From Streptomyces sp. NRRL F-5126 (GTDB lineage Bacteria > Actinomycetota > Actinomycetes > Streptomycetales > Streptomycetaceae), in contig NZ_JOFZ01000008.1 of NCBI RefSeq assembly GCF_000721265.1, positions 124,001 to 188,000 on the forward strand: a stretch of 64,000 nucleotides of DNA. The letters run 5' to 3'. The notes beneath the pieces are model-generated. The model did no database searches. It saw nothing but the letters and a program-made list of their open reading frames with translations, and was not told the DNA's origin. A program made the position numbers and the translations under genes. Shown one piece after another: positions 9,908 through 19,068 of the stretch (positions are counted from its first letter, which is position 1; each line of letters opens with the position of its first letter).

Positions 9908-9925
9908 TCGAGGTCGAGCGCTGAT
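9892..9925. repeat. 17-bp tandem duplication across the ino1 stop codon
   Basis: CGAGGTCGAGCGCTGAT occurs twice back to back (9892-9908, 9909-9925), so the final codons and stop of ino1 are repeated just outside the gene. Exact copies suggest a recent slippage event. Confidence 0.9.
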
Positions 9926-9941
9926 CCAGTGCCGAGCTTCG

Positions 9942-9979
9942 GGCTGAGGCCCCGGGACGGTTGTCCCGGGGCCTCAGCC
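9942..9979. terminator. bidirectional terminator between ino1 and cca
   Basis: A perfect 17-bp GC-rich stem (9942-9958 with 9963-9979) closed by a GGTT loop lies between two convergent genes. As usual in Streptomyces there is no long U run. Confidence 0.85.
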
Positions 9980-9981
9980 AT

Positions 9982-9995
9982 GTTTCACGTGAAAC
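9982..9995. promoter_or_regulatory. parS site 1
   Basis: Exact GTTTCACGTGAAAC, the Streptomyces ParB-binding consensus, right after the ino1 terminator. Confidence 0.93.
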
Positions 9996-10014
9996 GTCAC
10001 CTTCGGCGGGTCAT

Positions 10015-10028
10015 GTTTCACGTGAAAC
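10015..10028. promoter_or_regulatory. parS site 2
   Basis: Second exact GTTTCACGTGAAAC, 33 bp (centre to centre) from site 1 and immediately downstream of the cca stop codon. Closely spaced pairs should favour ParB loading. Confidence 0.93.
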
Positions 10029-10033
10029 ATGAC

Positions 10034-11503
10034 TCAGCTCGCCTGCTTCGCCCACCACTCCTTGAGTGCCGCTACGGCCTCGTCGTGGCCCATGGGCCCG
10101 TTCTCCAGCCGCTGCTCCAGCAGGAACGCGTAGGCAGTGCCGATCGCCGGGCCGGGGCCTACGCCGAGGATCTCCATGATCTGGTTCCCGTTGAGGTCGG
10201 GCCGGATCGAGTCGAGCTCCTCCTTCTCCTGGAGCTGAGCGATCCGTTCCTCCAGCCCGTCGTACGCACGGGAGAGCGCGGCCGCCTTCCGCTTGTTGCG
10301 GGTCGTGCAGTCCGAGCGGGTGAGCTTGTGCAGGCGGCTGAGGAGAGGGCCCGCGTCGCGCACGTAGCGGCGTACGGCCGAGTCCGTCCACTCGCCTGCT
10401 CCGTAGCCGTGGAACCGCAGGTGCAGCTCCACAAGCCGCGAGACGTCCTTGACCATCTCGTTGGCGTACTTCAGAGCGGTCAGCCTCTTCTTGACGAGCT
10501 TCGCGCCGACCACCTCATGGTGGTGGAACGAGACCCTTCCGTCGCTCTCGAACCGCCGGGTTCTCGGCTTGCCCACGTCATGGAGGAGCGCCGCGAGCCG
10601 CAGCACCAGGTCGGGCCCGTCCTCCTCCAGGTCGATGGCCTGCTCCAGCACGATCAGCGAGTGGTCGTAGACGTCCTTGTGACGGTGGTGCTCGTCGCTC
10701 TCCAGCCGGAGTGCCGGCAGCTCCGGCAGCACGCGGTCGGCGAGGCCGCTGCCGACCAGGAGCGAGAGCCCCTTGCGGGGGTTCTCGGACAGCAGGAGCT
10801 TGTTCAGCTCGTCCCGCACACGCTCAGCCGACACGATCTCGATGCGGTCGGCCATCTCCTTCATGGCGGCGACCACCTCGGGGGCCACCTCGAAGTCCAG
10901 CTGTGCGGAGAAGCGGGCGGCGCGCAGCATCCGCAGGGGGTCGTCCGAGAAGGACTCCTCAGGCGTGCCAGGCGTGCGCAGCACACGCTCCGCGAGGTCG
11001 CGGAGCCCCCCGTGCGGGTCGATGAATTCCTTCTCCGGCAGCGCGAGCGCCATCGCGTTCACCGTGAAGTCGCGACGCACCAGGTCCTGCTCGATGGAGT
11101 CCCCGTACGACACCTCGGGTTTGCGCGAGGTCCTGTCGTACGCCTCGGAGCGGTAGGTGGTGACCTCGATCTGGAAGCTCTGCTCCACCTCGCCGACACG
11201 CGCGTCCTTGCGGCAGCCGACCGTGCCGAAGGCGATCCCGACGTCCCACACCGCGTCCGCCCACGGCCTGACGATCTTGAGGATGTCCTGCGGTCGCGCG
11301 TCGGTGGTGAAATCCAGATCGTTGCCGAGCCGTCCGAGGAGGGCGTCACGGACGGACCCGCCCACCAGGGCCAGCGAGAAGCCGGCCTCTTGGAAGCGGC
11401 TCGCCAGGGCGTCGGCGACGGGGGAGACGCGCAGCAGTTCGCTGACCGCGCGGCTCTGCACCTGGTTCAGTGCTCTGGGGTTGTCTTCGTTGGCGTTCGG
11501 CAC
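10034..11503 (-). CDS. cca: CCA tRNA nucleotidyltransferase
   Basis: 489 residues from GTG 11503. The class II nucleotidyltransferase head has LVGGSVRDALLGRLGNDLDFTT (G-G...DxD metal site), followed by the basic neck and an HD domain (LAALLHDVGKPRTRRF ... FHHHEVVGAKLV). It adds or repairs the 3' CCA of tRNAs; this matters here because the tRNA-Ala in this window does not encode CCA. The start is chosen because the sequence MPNANEDNPRALNQVQ begins the conserved part; upstream codons in the same frame are basic and low-complexity and overlap the divergent gene's leader. No strong ribosome binding site is visible. Confidence 0.92.
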   Translation of the reverse strand: MPNANEDNPRALNQVQSRAVSELLRVSPVADALASRFQEAGFSLALVGGSVRDALLGRLGNDLDFTTDARPQDILKIVRPWADAVWDVGIAFGTVGCRKDARVGEVEQSFQIEVTTYRSEAYDRTSRKPEVSYGDSIEQDLVRRDFTVNAMALALPEKEFIDPHGGLRDLAERVLRTPGTPEESFSDDPLRMLRAARFSAQLDFEVAPEVVAAMKEMADRIEIVSAERVRDELNKLLLSENPRKGLSLLVGSGLADRVLPELPALRLESDEHHRHKDVYDHSLIVLEQAIDLEEDGPDLVLRLAALLHDVGKPRTRRFESDGRVSFHHHEVVGAKLVKKRLTALKYANEMVKDVSRLVELHLRFHGYGAGEWTDSAVRRYVRDAGPLLSRLHKLTRSDCTTRNKRKAAALSRAYDGLEERIAQLQEKEELDSIRPDLNGNQIMEILGVGPGPAIGTAYAFLLEQRLENGPMGHDEAVAALKEWWAKQAS

Positions 11504-11700
11504 AACAGGAAAGCCTACGGTCCCTTCGGAGCGACCCGCCGCTCCCCTCGCGTTCGTGAGACCCTTCCGGTCTCCGGGGCCCTTCCGATCTCGTGGAGCG
11601 GTCCGCAGCACTTCACCACAGCGCCCCTCGTTACCATGCGTGGACGCAGCGAACGACAGACCAGCAACAGCAGGCAACAAGGACGAGGACGGGCGAGCGC

Positions 11701-14058
11701 GTGGCCGATGCGGGGCACTTCCGGGGGACGGGCAGCGGTGCTGCCCGTCGGTGGTTGCGGCGCGCGGGATCCCTGGTCGCGGGCGCACCGCTGCTGGCCG
11801 GGCTGGTGGCCACCGCTGCGCCGGAGGCGCAGGCCGCGCCGCACACGACGGCCGTCGGGGCCGCCGTGTCGAAGAAAGCGGCGTCGGACAGCCCCGTGGC
11901 CGTGGCACTCAACACCCTGTCGCCGAGCGCGCCGGTAAAAGGTGACACGCTCACCGTGTCAGGCACCGTGACCAACAGGTCCGGCCATGCGATCACGGAC
12001 GCGGACGTCGATCTGCGCGTCGGCCCCCGCCTCGCCGGACGCGGCGCCATCGACGACGCCGCACGCAACGCCACGAACACGAACGTGCAGGTCGCGCCGC
12101 TGGGCGGCAAGTACCGGGTGAAGATCTCCCACCTCGCCGCGAAGACACACCAGGATTTCGCCCTGTCGGTCCCGGTGAGCGACTTGGGCCTGGGGAACAA
12201 CGGCGTCTATCAACTCGGCGTCTCCCTGTCGGGCCAGACCTCCCAGGAGCCGTGGGACCACGTCCTGGGGATGCAGCGCACCTTCCTGCCCTGGCAGCCC
12301 GACCCCACCGACAAGAAGACGCAGCTCACCTTCCTGTGGCCGCTGATCTCGAAGGTCCACCTGTCGGCGCGCACCGGGCCCGACGAGCAGCAGACGCCCA
12401 TCTTCGACAACGACGACCTCGCCGCCGACCTGGCGCCTGGCGGCCGGCTCCAGCAGATGGTCTCCCTGGGCAGCCAGCTGCCGGTCACCTGGGTCATCGA
12501 CCCTGACCTGCTGGCCACCGTCGACGCGATGACGCACAAGTACAGCATCAAGAAGGGGAACACCACCGTCCCCGGCAAGAACCAGGCGCTCGCCAACCAG
12601 TGGCTGAACTCCCTGGAGAAGGCCGTGCAGAACCATCCGGTCGTCGCGCTGCCGTTCGCGGACCCCGATCTGGCGTCCCTCGCACACGCCGGGCGCAGCG
12701 TCTCCGGCAGCCTCAGCCACCTCCAGCCGGCCACGCAGGTCGCCGCGACCACCGTCGACACGATCCTCCATGTGACGCCGTCCACGGACTTCGCGTGGCC
12801 GATCGACGGGGCCATCGATCCGTCGATCGTGGATGTGGCGACCTCCGCGGGTGCGGACAAGGTCATCGCCCGCAGCGACAGCCTCGGCGACGACCTGCCG
12901 TACACGCCGACGGCGGCCAGGCCCATCGGCGGCGGGACCACGGCGATCGTGGCGGACAGCCGGCTCTCCACCGCCTTCGAGGGCGGCCTGACGACGGCGG
13001 CCTCCTCGACGCTCGCGGAGCAGGAGTTCCTCGCGCAGACGCTCGCCCTGACGCGGCAGGTGCCCAACAAGGAGCGCAGCATCGTCGTCGCCCCGCAGCG
13101 CATGCCCGACGCCGGCCAGGTGCAGGCGATGGCGGCGGCGCTGCACGGGCTGGACTCCGAGCGCTGGACCGAGTCGCAGAACCTGACGCAGGCGGCGTCC
13201 GCCACCCCGGATCCCCATGCGAACACGAAGGTCCCGCGGGCCTCGCACTACCCACGCAGCCTCCGCCGCAGGGAGCTGCCCGCCTCGGCCTTCCAGGACA
13301 TCAAGGACACGCAGGACCTGCTGACCAGGTTCACCGACATCCTCAGCGCCCCCGACCGGGTGGAGGCGCCGTTCGCGAACGCCCAGGAACGGTCGATGTC
13401 GACGTCCTGGCGTGGCGACGCCGCCGCGGCGGCCGCGTACCGGAACACGGTCACGACCTACCTGAAGGGCCTGAAGGGCGAGGTCCTGCTCGTGCCGAAG
13501 TCCGACCTGACGCTGTCGGGGCGCAGCGCGACCATCCCCGTGACGGTCCAGAACAAGCTCCTCCAGGACGCGCAGCACCTCGTGCTGCGCCTGACCTCCA
13601 GCAAGCCCACCCGCCTCAAGCTCGACGACGGCAAGGCCGTGGCCGAGCAGCCCATCAAGGTCGGCGGCGGCCACAGCCAGTCCGTGAAGTTCTCGGGAAC
13701 CGGCAATGCCAACGGCCCGGTCGAGGTGACGGCGCAGCTGTTCACCGCGGACGGCCACCCCTACAGCCAGAAGATGACCTTCGAGGTCAAGGTCTCGGAG
13801 ATCACCCCCACGGCCATGCTCGTCATCGCGAGCGGCGTCCTGCTGCTCGTCCTCGCGGGCGTCAAGATGTACAGCCGCCGCAAGCGTGCCGCCGCCCGCC
13901 GTGCGGCCGCCGCGGACCACGGCGACGACGGCCAGGACCCGGGCGCGGGGGGCGTGCGCGACAACGGCTCCGGCGACGGGCAGCCGAGTGACCCGGCGGT
14001 GGACACCGGGCCGGGAAACCCGGCACCGTCGGGCCCGGGTGAGAAGGTGGACCGTTGA
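11701..14058 (+). CDS. secreted, membrane-anchored protein of the DUF6049 type upstream of murJ
   Basis: 785 residues from GTG 11701, chosen because it begins just before a twin-basic signal peptide (RRWLRRAGSLVAGAPLLAGLV) with an AQA-type cleavage site; an ATG 36 codons upstream (11593) is possible. The large extracytoplasmic part contains immunoglobulin-like NEW-type beta segments and a region resembling polysaccharide-deacetylase/transglycosidase-like barrels; I cannot assign a reaction. A C-terminal helix (AMLVIASGVLLLVLAGVKMY) and a basic tail anchor it. It is 46 bp upstream of murJ; the same neighbour precedes MurJ/MviN in mycobacteria, so a role in envelope assembly is likely (inference). 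Confidence 0.8.
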   Translation: MADAGHFRGTGSGAARRWLRRAGSLVAGAPLLAGLVATAAPEAQAAPHTTAVGAAVSKKAASDSPVAVALNTLSPSAPVKGDTLTVSGTVTNRSGHAITDADVDLRVGPRLAGRGAIDDAARNATNTNVQVAPLGGKYRVKISHLAAKTHQDFALSVPVSDLGLGNNGVYQLGVSLSGQTSQEPWDHVLGMQRTFLPWQPDPTDKKTQLTFLWPLISKVHLSARTGPDEQQTPIFDNDDLAADLAPGGRLQQMVSLGSQLPVTWVIDPDLLATVDAMTHKYSIKKGNTTVPGKNQALANQWLNSLEKAVQNHPVVALPFADPDLASLAHAGRSVSGSLSHLQPATQVAATTVDTILHVTPSTDFAWPIDGAIDPSIVDVATSAGADKVIARSDSLGDDLPYTPTAARPIGGGTTAIVADSRLSTAFEGGLTTAASSTLAEQEFLAQTLALTRQVPNKERSIVVAPQRMPDAGQVQAMAAALHGLDSERWTESQNLTQAASATPDPHANTKVPRASHYPRSLRRRELPASAFQDIKDTQDLLTRFTDILSAPDRVEAPFANAQERSMSTSWRGDAAAAAAYRNTVTTYLKGLKGEVLLVPKSDLTLSGRSATIPVTVQNKLLQDAQHLVLRLTSSKPTRLKLDDGKAVAEQPIKVGGGHSQSVKFSGTGNANGPVEVTAQLFTADGHPYSQKMTFEVKVSEITPTAMLVIASGVLLLVLAGVKMYSRRKRAAARRAAAADHGDDGQDPGAGGVRDNGSGDGQPSDPAVDTGPGNPAPSGPGEKVDR

Positions 14059-14104
14059 GCGAATGTCGTGGCCGGTCGGCCGGGGACGATGAGGTGGGGT
14101 AACC

Positions 14105-16498
14105 ATGAACGCGCCGTACGACGGTGACCGCGGCCCGGGAACGGGCGGCGATCCCGCAGGGCAGGCCCCCTCACCACCGCCTGTCCAGCACAACCCGTAC
14201 GCCCAGGACCCGTACACGCAGGACGGCTACCACCAGGACGGCTACGCGCAGGACGCATACCCCCAGGACCCGTACGCGCAGGGCTTGCCCGGCGACGCCC
14301 AGCAGCCGCCTCAGCCGTACGACCAGCAGCACGCGCAGCAACAGCAGCAGGTCCCCAACCCGTACGCGAGGGACCCGTACGTCCAGGAGGCGTACCAGCA
14401 GGACCCGTACTGGGCGCAGGGGCAGTCCTCGCAGGACCCGGTGACCGACGCGCTCCACGACCGCGCCGCGCACGCGCCGCAGGGGCCGCCCGCCCAGGCG
14501 GCTCCCTACCAGCCCGGCGCCCACCAGGACGCGACGCAGCAGTTCTACCAGCAGCCCCAGCAGCCCCAACAGCCGCAGCAAGCCCAGCAGCCGCAGCAGC
14601 ACTACGGACCCGATCCGAGGATCTGGGCCCAGTCCCCGCCGCCGGGGCCTGCGGGCCCCGGTCAGCGCCCCGGCAGCAACGACCCGGGCACGGCCCAGTT
14701 CACCGGCGTCGACGACCTGGTGACCCGCGCGGGTACGGAACCCCAGCAGAACGACGCCTTCGCCCACCTGTACCGGGATCAGCACGCCGGCGGGCAGCTC
14801 CAGCCCGCGGAACCCGAGCCGGAGCCGGAGGCCGCCCCGGCGAAGCCCGCGAAGGCGGGCAGCAAGGCGAGCGGCCTGCTCAGGTCGAGCGCCGTGATGG
14901 CCGCCGGCACCATCGTGTCGCGCCTCACCGGCTTCCTGCGCACGCTGGTCATGGCCGCCGCGATCGGCGTGGGCACGCTCAACGACACGTACCAGGTGGC
15001 CAACACCCTCCCCACCATGATCTACGTGCTCGTGGGCGGCGGTGCGCTCAACGCGGTGTTCATCCCGCAGCTCGTGAGAGCGATGAAAAACGACGACGAC
15101 GGCGGCGAGGCATACGCGAACCGCCTGCTGACCCTGGTCGTCGTCCTGCTCGCCGGCGTGACGACCATCTGCGTGCTCGGCGCACCTTTGCTCATCCGCG
15201 TGATGTCGCCGACGTACGTCAGCCACCCGGACACCAACGCGGTGGCCATCGCCTTCGCCCGCTACTGCCTGCCCACCATGTTCTTCATGGGCGTGCACGT
15301 GGTGATGGGTCAGATCCTCAACGCCCGCGGACGCTTCGGCGCGATGATGTGGACGCCGGTCCTCAACAACATCATCGTCATCTCCACCTTCGGCGCGTTC
15401 ATCTGGGCCTACGGCACCGCCGACCACTCCGGCGTGGCGCCCTCGAACATCTCGCCCGAAGGCGTACGCCTCCTCGGCATCGGCACGCTGCTCGGCCTGA
15501 CCGTTCAGGCGCTCTCGATGATTCCGTACCTGAAGCAGGCCGGCTTCAAGATCCGCCTCCGGTTCGACTGGCGCGGCCACGGTCTCGGCAAGGCGGCGGG
15601 CCTCGCCAAGTGGACGTTCTTCTTCGTCCTCGCCAACCAGCTGGGCCTCATCGTCGTGACGGAACTGGCCACCTGGGCCGGCACGCTCGCCGAGAAGCAG
15701 GGCCAGTCGGGCACGGGCATCGCCGGTTACAACAACGCCCTGCTGCTGTGGCAGATGCCGCAGGCCATCATCACGGTGTCCATCATGACGGCGGTGCTCC
15801 CCCGGATCGCCCGCTCGGCGGCCGACGGTGACACCGGTGCCGTGCGCGACGACATCTCCTACGGCCTGCGCACGTCGGCCGTCGCGATCGTGCCGTGCGC
15901 GTTCGCGTTCGTGGCCCTCGGCGTACCGCTCGCAAGCCTGCTCTACGCGGCCGCCGACGCCGACGGGGCACGGAACATCGGCTTCATCCTGATGGCGTTC
16001 GGCCTCGGGCTCATCCCGTACTCCGTCCAGTACGTGGTGCTGCGCGGCTTCTACGCGTACGAGGACACCCGGACCCCCTTCTACAACACGGTGATCGTCG
16101 CGGCGGTCAACGCCGCAGCGTCGGGTGCCTGTGCCCTGGTCCTTCCGCACCGCTGGGCCGTGGTGGGCATGGCGGGCTCGTACGGTCTCGCCTACGCCGT
16201 GGGCGTCGGTGTGGCCTGGCGGAGACTCAAGAAGCGCATGGGCGGCGACCTCGACGGCAGCCGTGTGGTGCGTACGTACGCCAGGCTGTGCATGTCCGCG
16301 ATCCCCGCGGCGGTCGTCGCGGGTGTCGCGGGATTCGGGCTGCTGCACGTGATCGGCGACGGTGCCACGGGCGCGTTCGCGGCCCTGCTCGTCGGCGGCG
16401 TTCTGATGCTGGCCATTTTCTACGTCGCGGCCAAGAAGATGCGGATCGAGGAACTGAACGGCATGGTCGGAATGGTGCGCGGGCGGCTCGGGCGGTAG
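14105..16498 (+). CDS. murJ: lipid II flippase MurJ (MviN) with long repetitive N-terminal extension
   Basis: 797 residues. The C-terminal ~540 residues form the 14-helix MOP-family flippase (LRSSAVMAAGTIVSRLTGFLRT..., GGGALNAVFIPQ, FFMGVHVVMGQILNARGRFG), which moves lipid II to the outer membrane face. The first ~255 residues are a cytoplasmic low-complexity arm rich in Gln, Tyr, Pro and Asp, starting with near-regular five-residue units such as YAQDP, YTQDG, YHQDG, YAQDA. ATG 14105 follows GAGGTGGGG. The next gene, a pseudokinase, is the likely partner: in mycobacteria the equivalent pseudokinase is fused to MurJ, here it is separate. Confidence 0.94.
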   Translation: MNAPYDGDRGPGTGGDPAGQAPSPPPVQHNPYAQDPYTQDGYHQDGYAQDAYPQDPYAQGLPGDAQQPPQPYDQQHAQQQQQVPNPYARDPYVQEAYQQDPYWAQGQSSQDPVTDALHDRAAHAPQGPPAQAAPYQPGAHQDATQQFYQQPQQPQQPQQAQQPQQHYGPDPRIWAQSPPPGPAGPGQRPGSNDPGTAQFTGVDDLVTRAGTEPQQNDAFAHLYRDQHAGGQLQPAEPEPEPEAAPAKPAKAGSKASGLLRSSAVMAAGTIVSRLTGFLRTLVMAAAIGVGTLNDTYQVANTLPTMIYVLVGGGALNAVFIPQLVRAMKNDDDGGEAYANRLLTLVVVLLAGVTTICVLGAPLLIRVMSPTYVSHPDTNAVAIAFARYCLPTMFFMGVHVVMGQILNARGRFGAMMWTPVLNNIIVISTFGAFIWAYGTADHSGVAPSNISPEGVRLLGIGTLLGLTVQALSMIPYLKQAGFKIRLRFDWRGHGLGKAAGLAKWTFFFVLANQLGLIVVTELATWAGTLAEKQGQSGTGIAGYNNALLLWQMPQAIITVSIMTAVLPRIARSAADGDTGAVRDDISYGLRTSAVAIVPCAFAFVALGVPLASLLYAAADADGARNIGFILMAFGLGLIPYSVQYVVLRGFYAYEDTRTPFYNTVIVAAVNAAASGACALVLPHRWAVVGMAGSYGLAYAVGVGVAWRRLKKRMGGDLDGSRVVRTYARLCMSAIPAAVVAGVAGFGLLHVIGDGATGAFAALLVGGVLMLAIFYVAAKKMRIEELNGMVGMVRGRLGR

Positions 16499-16617
16499 GC
16501 GGGCCGGACCTGGCACAACCATCGTCCGCGTCCGTGTGTCGTGCATAGGGCCGGACTGTGGGCACAATTGGCTTGGCTGTTGGATAGTGCGCAACGGATG
16601 GGGAGGCAGGAGCGACG

Positions 16618-18339
16618 GTGGCGGAACGTAGCACGGCTGCCGTCGACGTGGCCGACAACAGCGGTGACGAACCGCTGGCCGCCAAGAAGGACACGGCGGA
16701 AGAGGTCACGACCGACGGGGTGGCGGAAGCCCAGGAGACCGCGGAGCAGTCCGCGCCTGAGGACGCGACTGACACGAGCGACGAGCCCGAGGACACCGAG
16801 AAGGCTCTCGCGACGCCGGAGCTGCACAGTGGTCACAAACTGGCGAGACGCTACCGCCTGGAAGAGTGCGTCACCCGTCTGGACGGATTCAGCAGCTGGC
16901 GTGCCGTCGACGAGAAGCTCCGCCGCGCGGTCGGGGTGCACATCCTGCCCGCCGAACACCCCCGTGCGCGTTCCGTGCTGGCAGCCGCCCGCTCCTCCGC
17001 CCTGATCGCCGACCCCCGTTTCGTGCAGGTCCTCGACGCGGTCGAGGAGAACGACCTGGTCTACGTCGTGCACGAGTGGCTTCCCGACGCGGTGGAGCTC
17101 ACCGCGCTGCTCGCCTCCGCGCCGCTGGAGGCGCACGACGCCTACCAGCTCGTCAGCCAGGTCTCACAGGCGATGGCCGCGGCGCACCGCGAAGGCCTTT
17201 CGCACCTGCGCCTCACGCCCAGTGCCGTACTCAGGACCTCCGGCGGCCAGTACCGTATCCGCGGCCTCGGCGTGAACGCGGCGCTGCGCGGCATCACCGC
17301 GGAGCGCCCCCAGCGTGCCGACACCGAGGCCATCGGGGCGCTGCTTTATGCCTCGCTCACCCAGCGCTGGCCCTACGAGACCGATGCCTACGGCCTCACG
17401 GGGCTGCCGAAGGGCGTCGGGCTGATCCCACCCGACCAGGTACGGGCGGGCATCCATCGGGGGCTCTCCGAGCTTGCCATGCGTGCCCTGGCGAACGACG
17501 GCGCCACCGCGTCGCGCCAGGATCCGCCCTGCACGACCCCGGACGAACTGGCCAAGGCCGTTGCCGAGATGCCGCGCATCCGGCCGCCCGAGCCCTCGTT
17601 CACGGCACCACCCGACTACCAGCGCACCACATACCAGCAGGGCAACTACGGCTCGCCGCAGCCAGGCCCGCGGAACACGGTGGTCACGCCTCCGGTCGTG
17701 CCGCCGCCCCCGCTCCAGACACCGCCGGGCAGGCTCCTGAAGTGGGTGGTCTCGGCCCTCGTGATCGTGGCGCTCGGCCTGGGCAGCTGGCAGATCGCCG
17801 ACCGCGTGCTGAACAGCCACGACGGCAAGGACACACCGGCCCCGTCGAAGGTCACCAAGGACGGCGGCGACAAGGCGGCATCCCAGCCCCGCCCCCTCAC
17901 CATCGCGGGGGCGCACGACTTCGATCCGGCACCGGGCGACGGTTCGGAGAACCCGGAGGACGTACCCAAGGCCATCGACAACGATCCCTCCACGGCGTGG
18001 GAGACGAAGCGCTACATCGGCGAGCCGACCTTCGGCAACCTGAAGCCGGGCGTCGGCCTCATCCTGGACCTCGGCAAGGCGCAGACCGTCGGTTCCGTCA
18101 CCGTCGACTTCGTCGGCACCACGTCGGTGGAGCTCAGAGCGGCGTCCCCGGACGCCGCCTCCGAGCCCACGAGCATCGACGACTTCACGAAGATTGCTCA
18201 GGGAACAGGTAAGGAAGTAAAGCTGAAGCCGTCCAAGCCGGTGAAGTCGCGGTACGTTCTGGTCTGGCTGACCAAACTGCCGTCGGCAGGCGACGGCGGC
18301 TACCGGGGCAAGGTCTCGGAGATCCAGGTCACCAGCTGA
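16618..18339 (+). CDS. membrane pseudokinase with discoidin-like extracellular domain (MurJ-associated)
   Basis: 573 residues from GTG 16618. An acidic ~70-residue N-terminal arm leads into a Ser/Thr-kinase-like fold (~73-325), but the catalytic elements are gone: no Gly-rich loop, VHILP where VAIK is expected, LRLTPSAVL in place of HRDLKPxN and RGLG in place of DFG. After a Pro-rich linker comes one membrane helix (LLKWVVSALVIVALGLGSWQIA) and an extracellular domain with AIDNDPSTAWETKRY and LILDLGKAQTVGSVTV, the pattern of discoidin/F5-8C sugar-binding folds. This matches the pseudokinase half of mycobacterial MviN, suggesting it is a scaffold that couples phosphorylation or wall sensing to MurJ. 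sigM follows 24 bp downstream. Confidence 0.85.
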   Translation: MAERSTAAVDVADNSGDEPLAAKKDTAEEVTTDGVAEAQETAEQSAPEDATDTSDEPEDTEKALATPELHSGHKLARRYRLEECVTRLDGFSSWRAVDEKLRRAVGVHILPAEHPRARSVLAAARSSALIADPRFVQVLDAVEENDLVYVVHEWLPDAVELTALLASAPLEAHDAYQLVSQVSQAMAAAHREGLSHLRLTPSAVLRTSGGQYRIRGLGVNAALRGITAERPQRADTEAIGALLYASLTQRWPYETDAYGLTGLPKGVGLIPPDQVRAGIHRGLSELAMRALANDGATASRQDPPCTTPDELAKAVAEMPRIRPPEPSFTAPPDYQRTTYQQGNYGSPQPGPRNTVVTPPVVPPPPLQTPPGRLLKWVVSALVIVALGLGSWQIADRVLNSHDGKDTPAPSKVTKDGGDKAASQPRPLTIAGAHDFDPAPGDGSENPEDVPKAIDNDPSTAWETKRYIGEPTFGNLKPGVGLILDLGKAQTVGSVTVDFVGTTSVELRAASPDAASEPTSIDDFTKIAQGTGKEVKLKPSKPVKSRYVLVWLTKLPSAGDGGYRGKVSEIQVTS

Positions 18340-18363
18340 CGGGACCAGGGGAGGGGCTCACCG

Positions 18364-19068
18364 TTGGACGAAGCCGCACTCACCGGCGCGAGCGATCAGG
18401 ATCTCCTGTCCGCGCACGTCGCCGGTGACCCGGACGCCTTCGGTGAGCTGGTCAAGCGCCACCGCGACCGGCTGTGGGCCGTCGCCGTGCGCACGCTGGG
18501 CGATCGGGAGGAAGCCGCCGACGCTGTACAGGACGCCCTGGTGTCCGCCTTCCGCGCCGCCCACACCTTCCGGGGACAGTCCGCCGTCACCACATGGCTG
18601 CACCGCATCACCGTGAATGCCTGCATCGACCGCACCCGGAAGGCGGCCAGCCGCCGCAGCACTCCCGTGAACGACACGGAGCGCATGGAGCAGCTGCTTG
18701 AGCCGCACGAGTCGGCCGAGGAGCCCGCGCAGCGCAAGGACCTCCACCGTGAGCTCCTGGCCGCGCTGGCCAAGCTCCCCGTCGACCAGCGAGCCGCCCT
18801 GGTCCTGGTGGACATGCAGGGATACCCCGTCGCGGAGGCAGCGAGAATCCTCGGAGTGCCGGGCGGCACGGTCAAGAGCCGGTGCGCGCGGGGGCGGGCC
18901 AGACTCGTCCCGCTGCTGGCTCATCTGCGAGGCGAAGCCGAGGGCGGCACCCCGATGAGCGGGGGAAGGAACCGGACGCCGGGGACATCCGTCCCACCGG
19001 CAACGGGGCAGAGCTCTACGGAACCAGGCGATCCGGCAGCGGTGAAGGGCGGAGGTGGGCGCGCGTGA
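18364..19068 (+). CDS. sigM: ECF RNA polymerase sigma factor SigM
   Basis: 234 residues from TTG 18364 (preceded by GGGGAGGGG). Region 2 (DPDAFGELVKRHRDRLWAVAVRTLGDREEAADAVQDALVSAFRAAHTFRG) and region 4 (LPVDQRAALVLVDMQGYPVAEAARILGVPGGTVKSRCARGRARL) are complete, with no region 3, as expected for group IV sigma factors. A ~45-residue polar tail follows. The stop overlaps the GTG of the next gene by 4 bp (GTGA), the common sigma/anti-sigma coupling. Placement after murJ and the pseudokinase hints at a cell-envelope stress regulon (inference). Confidence 0.9.
   Translation: MDEAALTGASDQDLLSAHVAGDPDAFGELVKRHRDRLWAVAVRTLGDREEAADAVQDALVSAFRAAHTFRGQSAVTTWLHRITVNACIDRTRKAASRRSTPVNDTERMEQLLEPHESAEEPAQRKDLHRELLAALAKLPVDQRAALVLVDMQGYPVAEAARILGVPGGTVKSRCARGRARLVPLLAHLRGEAEGGTPMSGGRNRTPGTSVPPATGQSSTEPGDPAAVKGGGGRA

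Noticed and set aside
11593..11700. Longer start for the DUF6049-like protein
   Set aside because: It would put 36 polar residues before a good signal peptide; the GTG at 11701 fits secretion better, though not proven.
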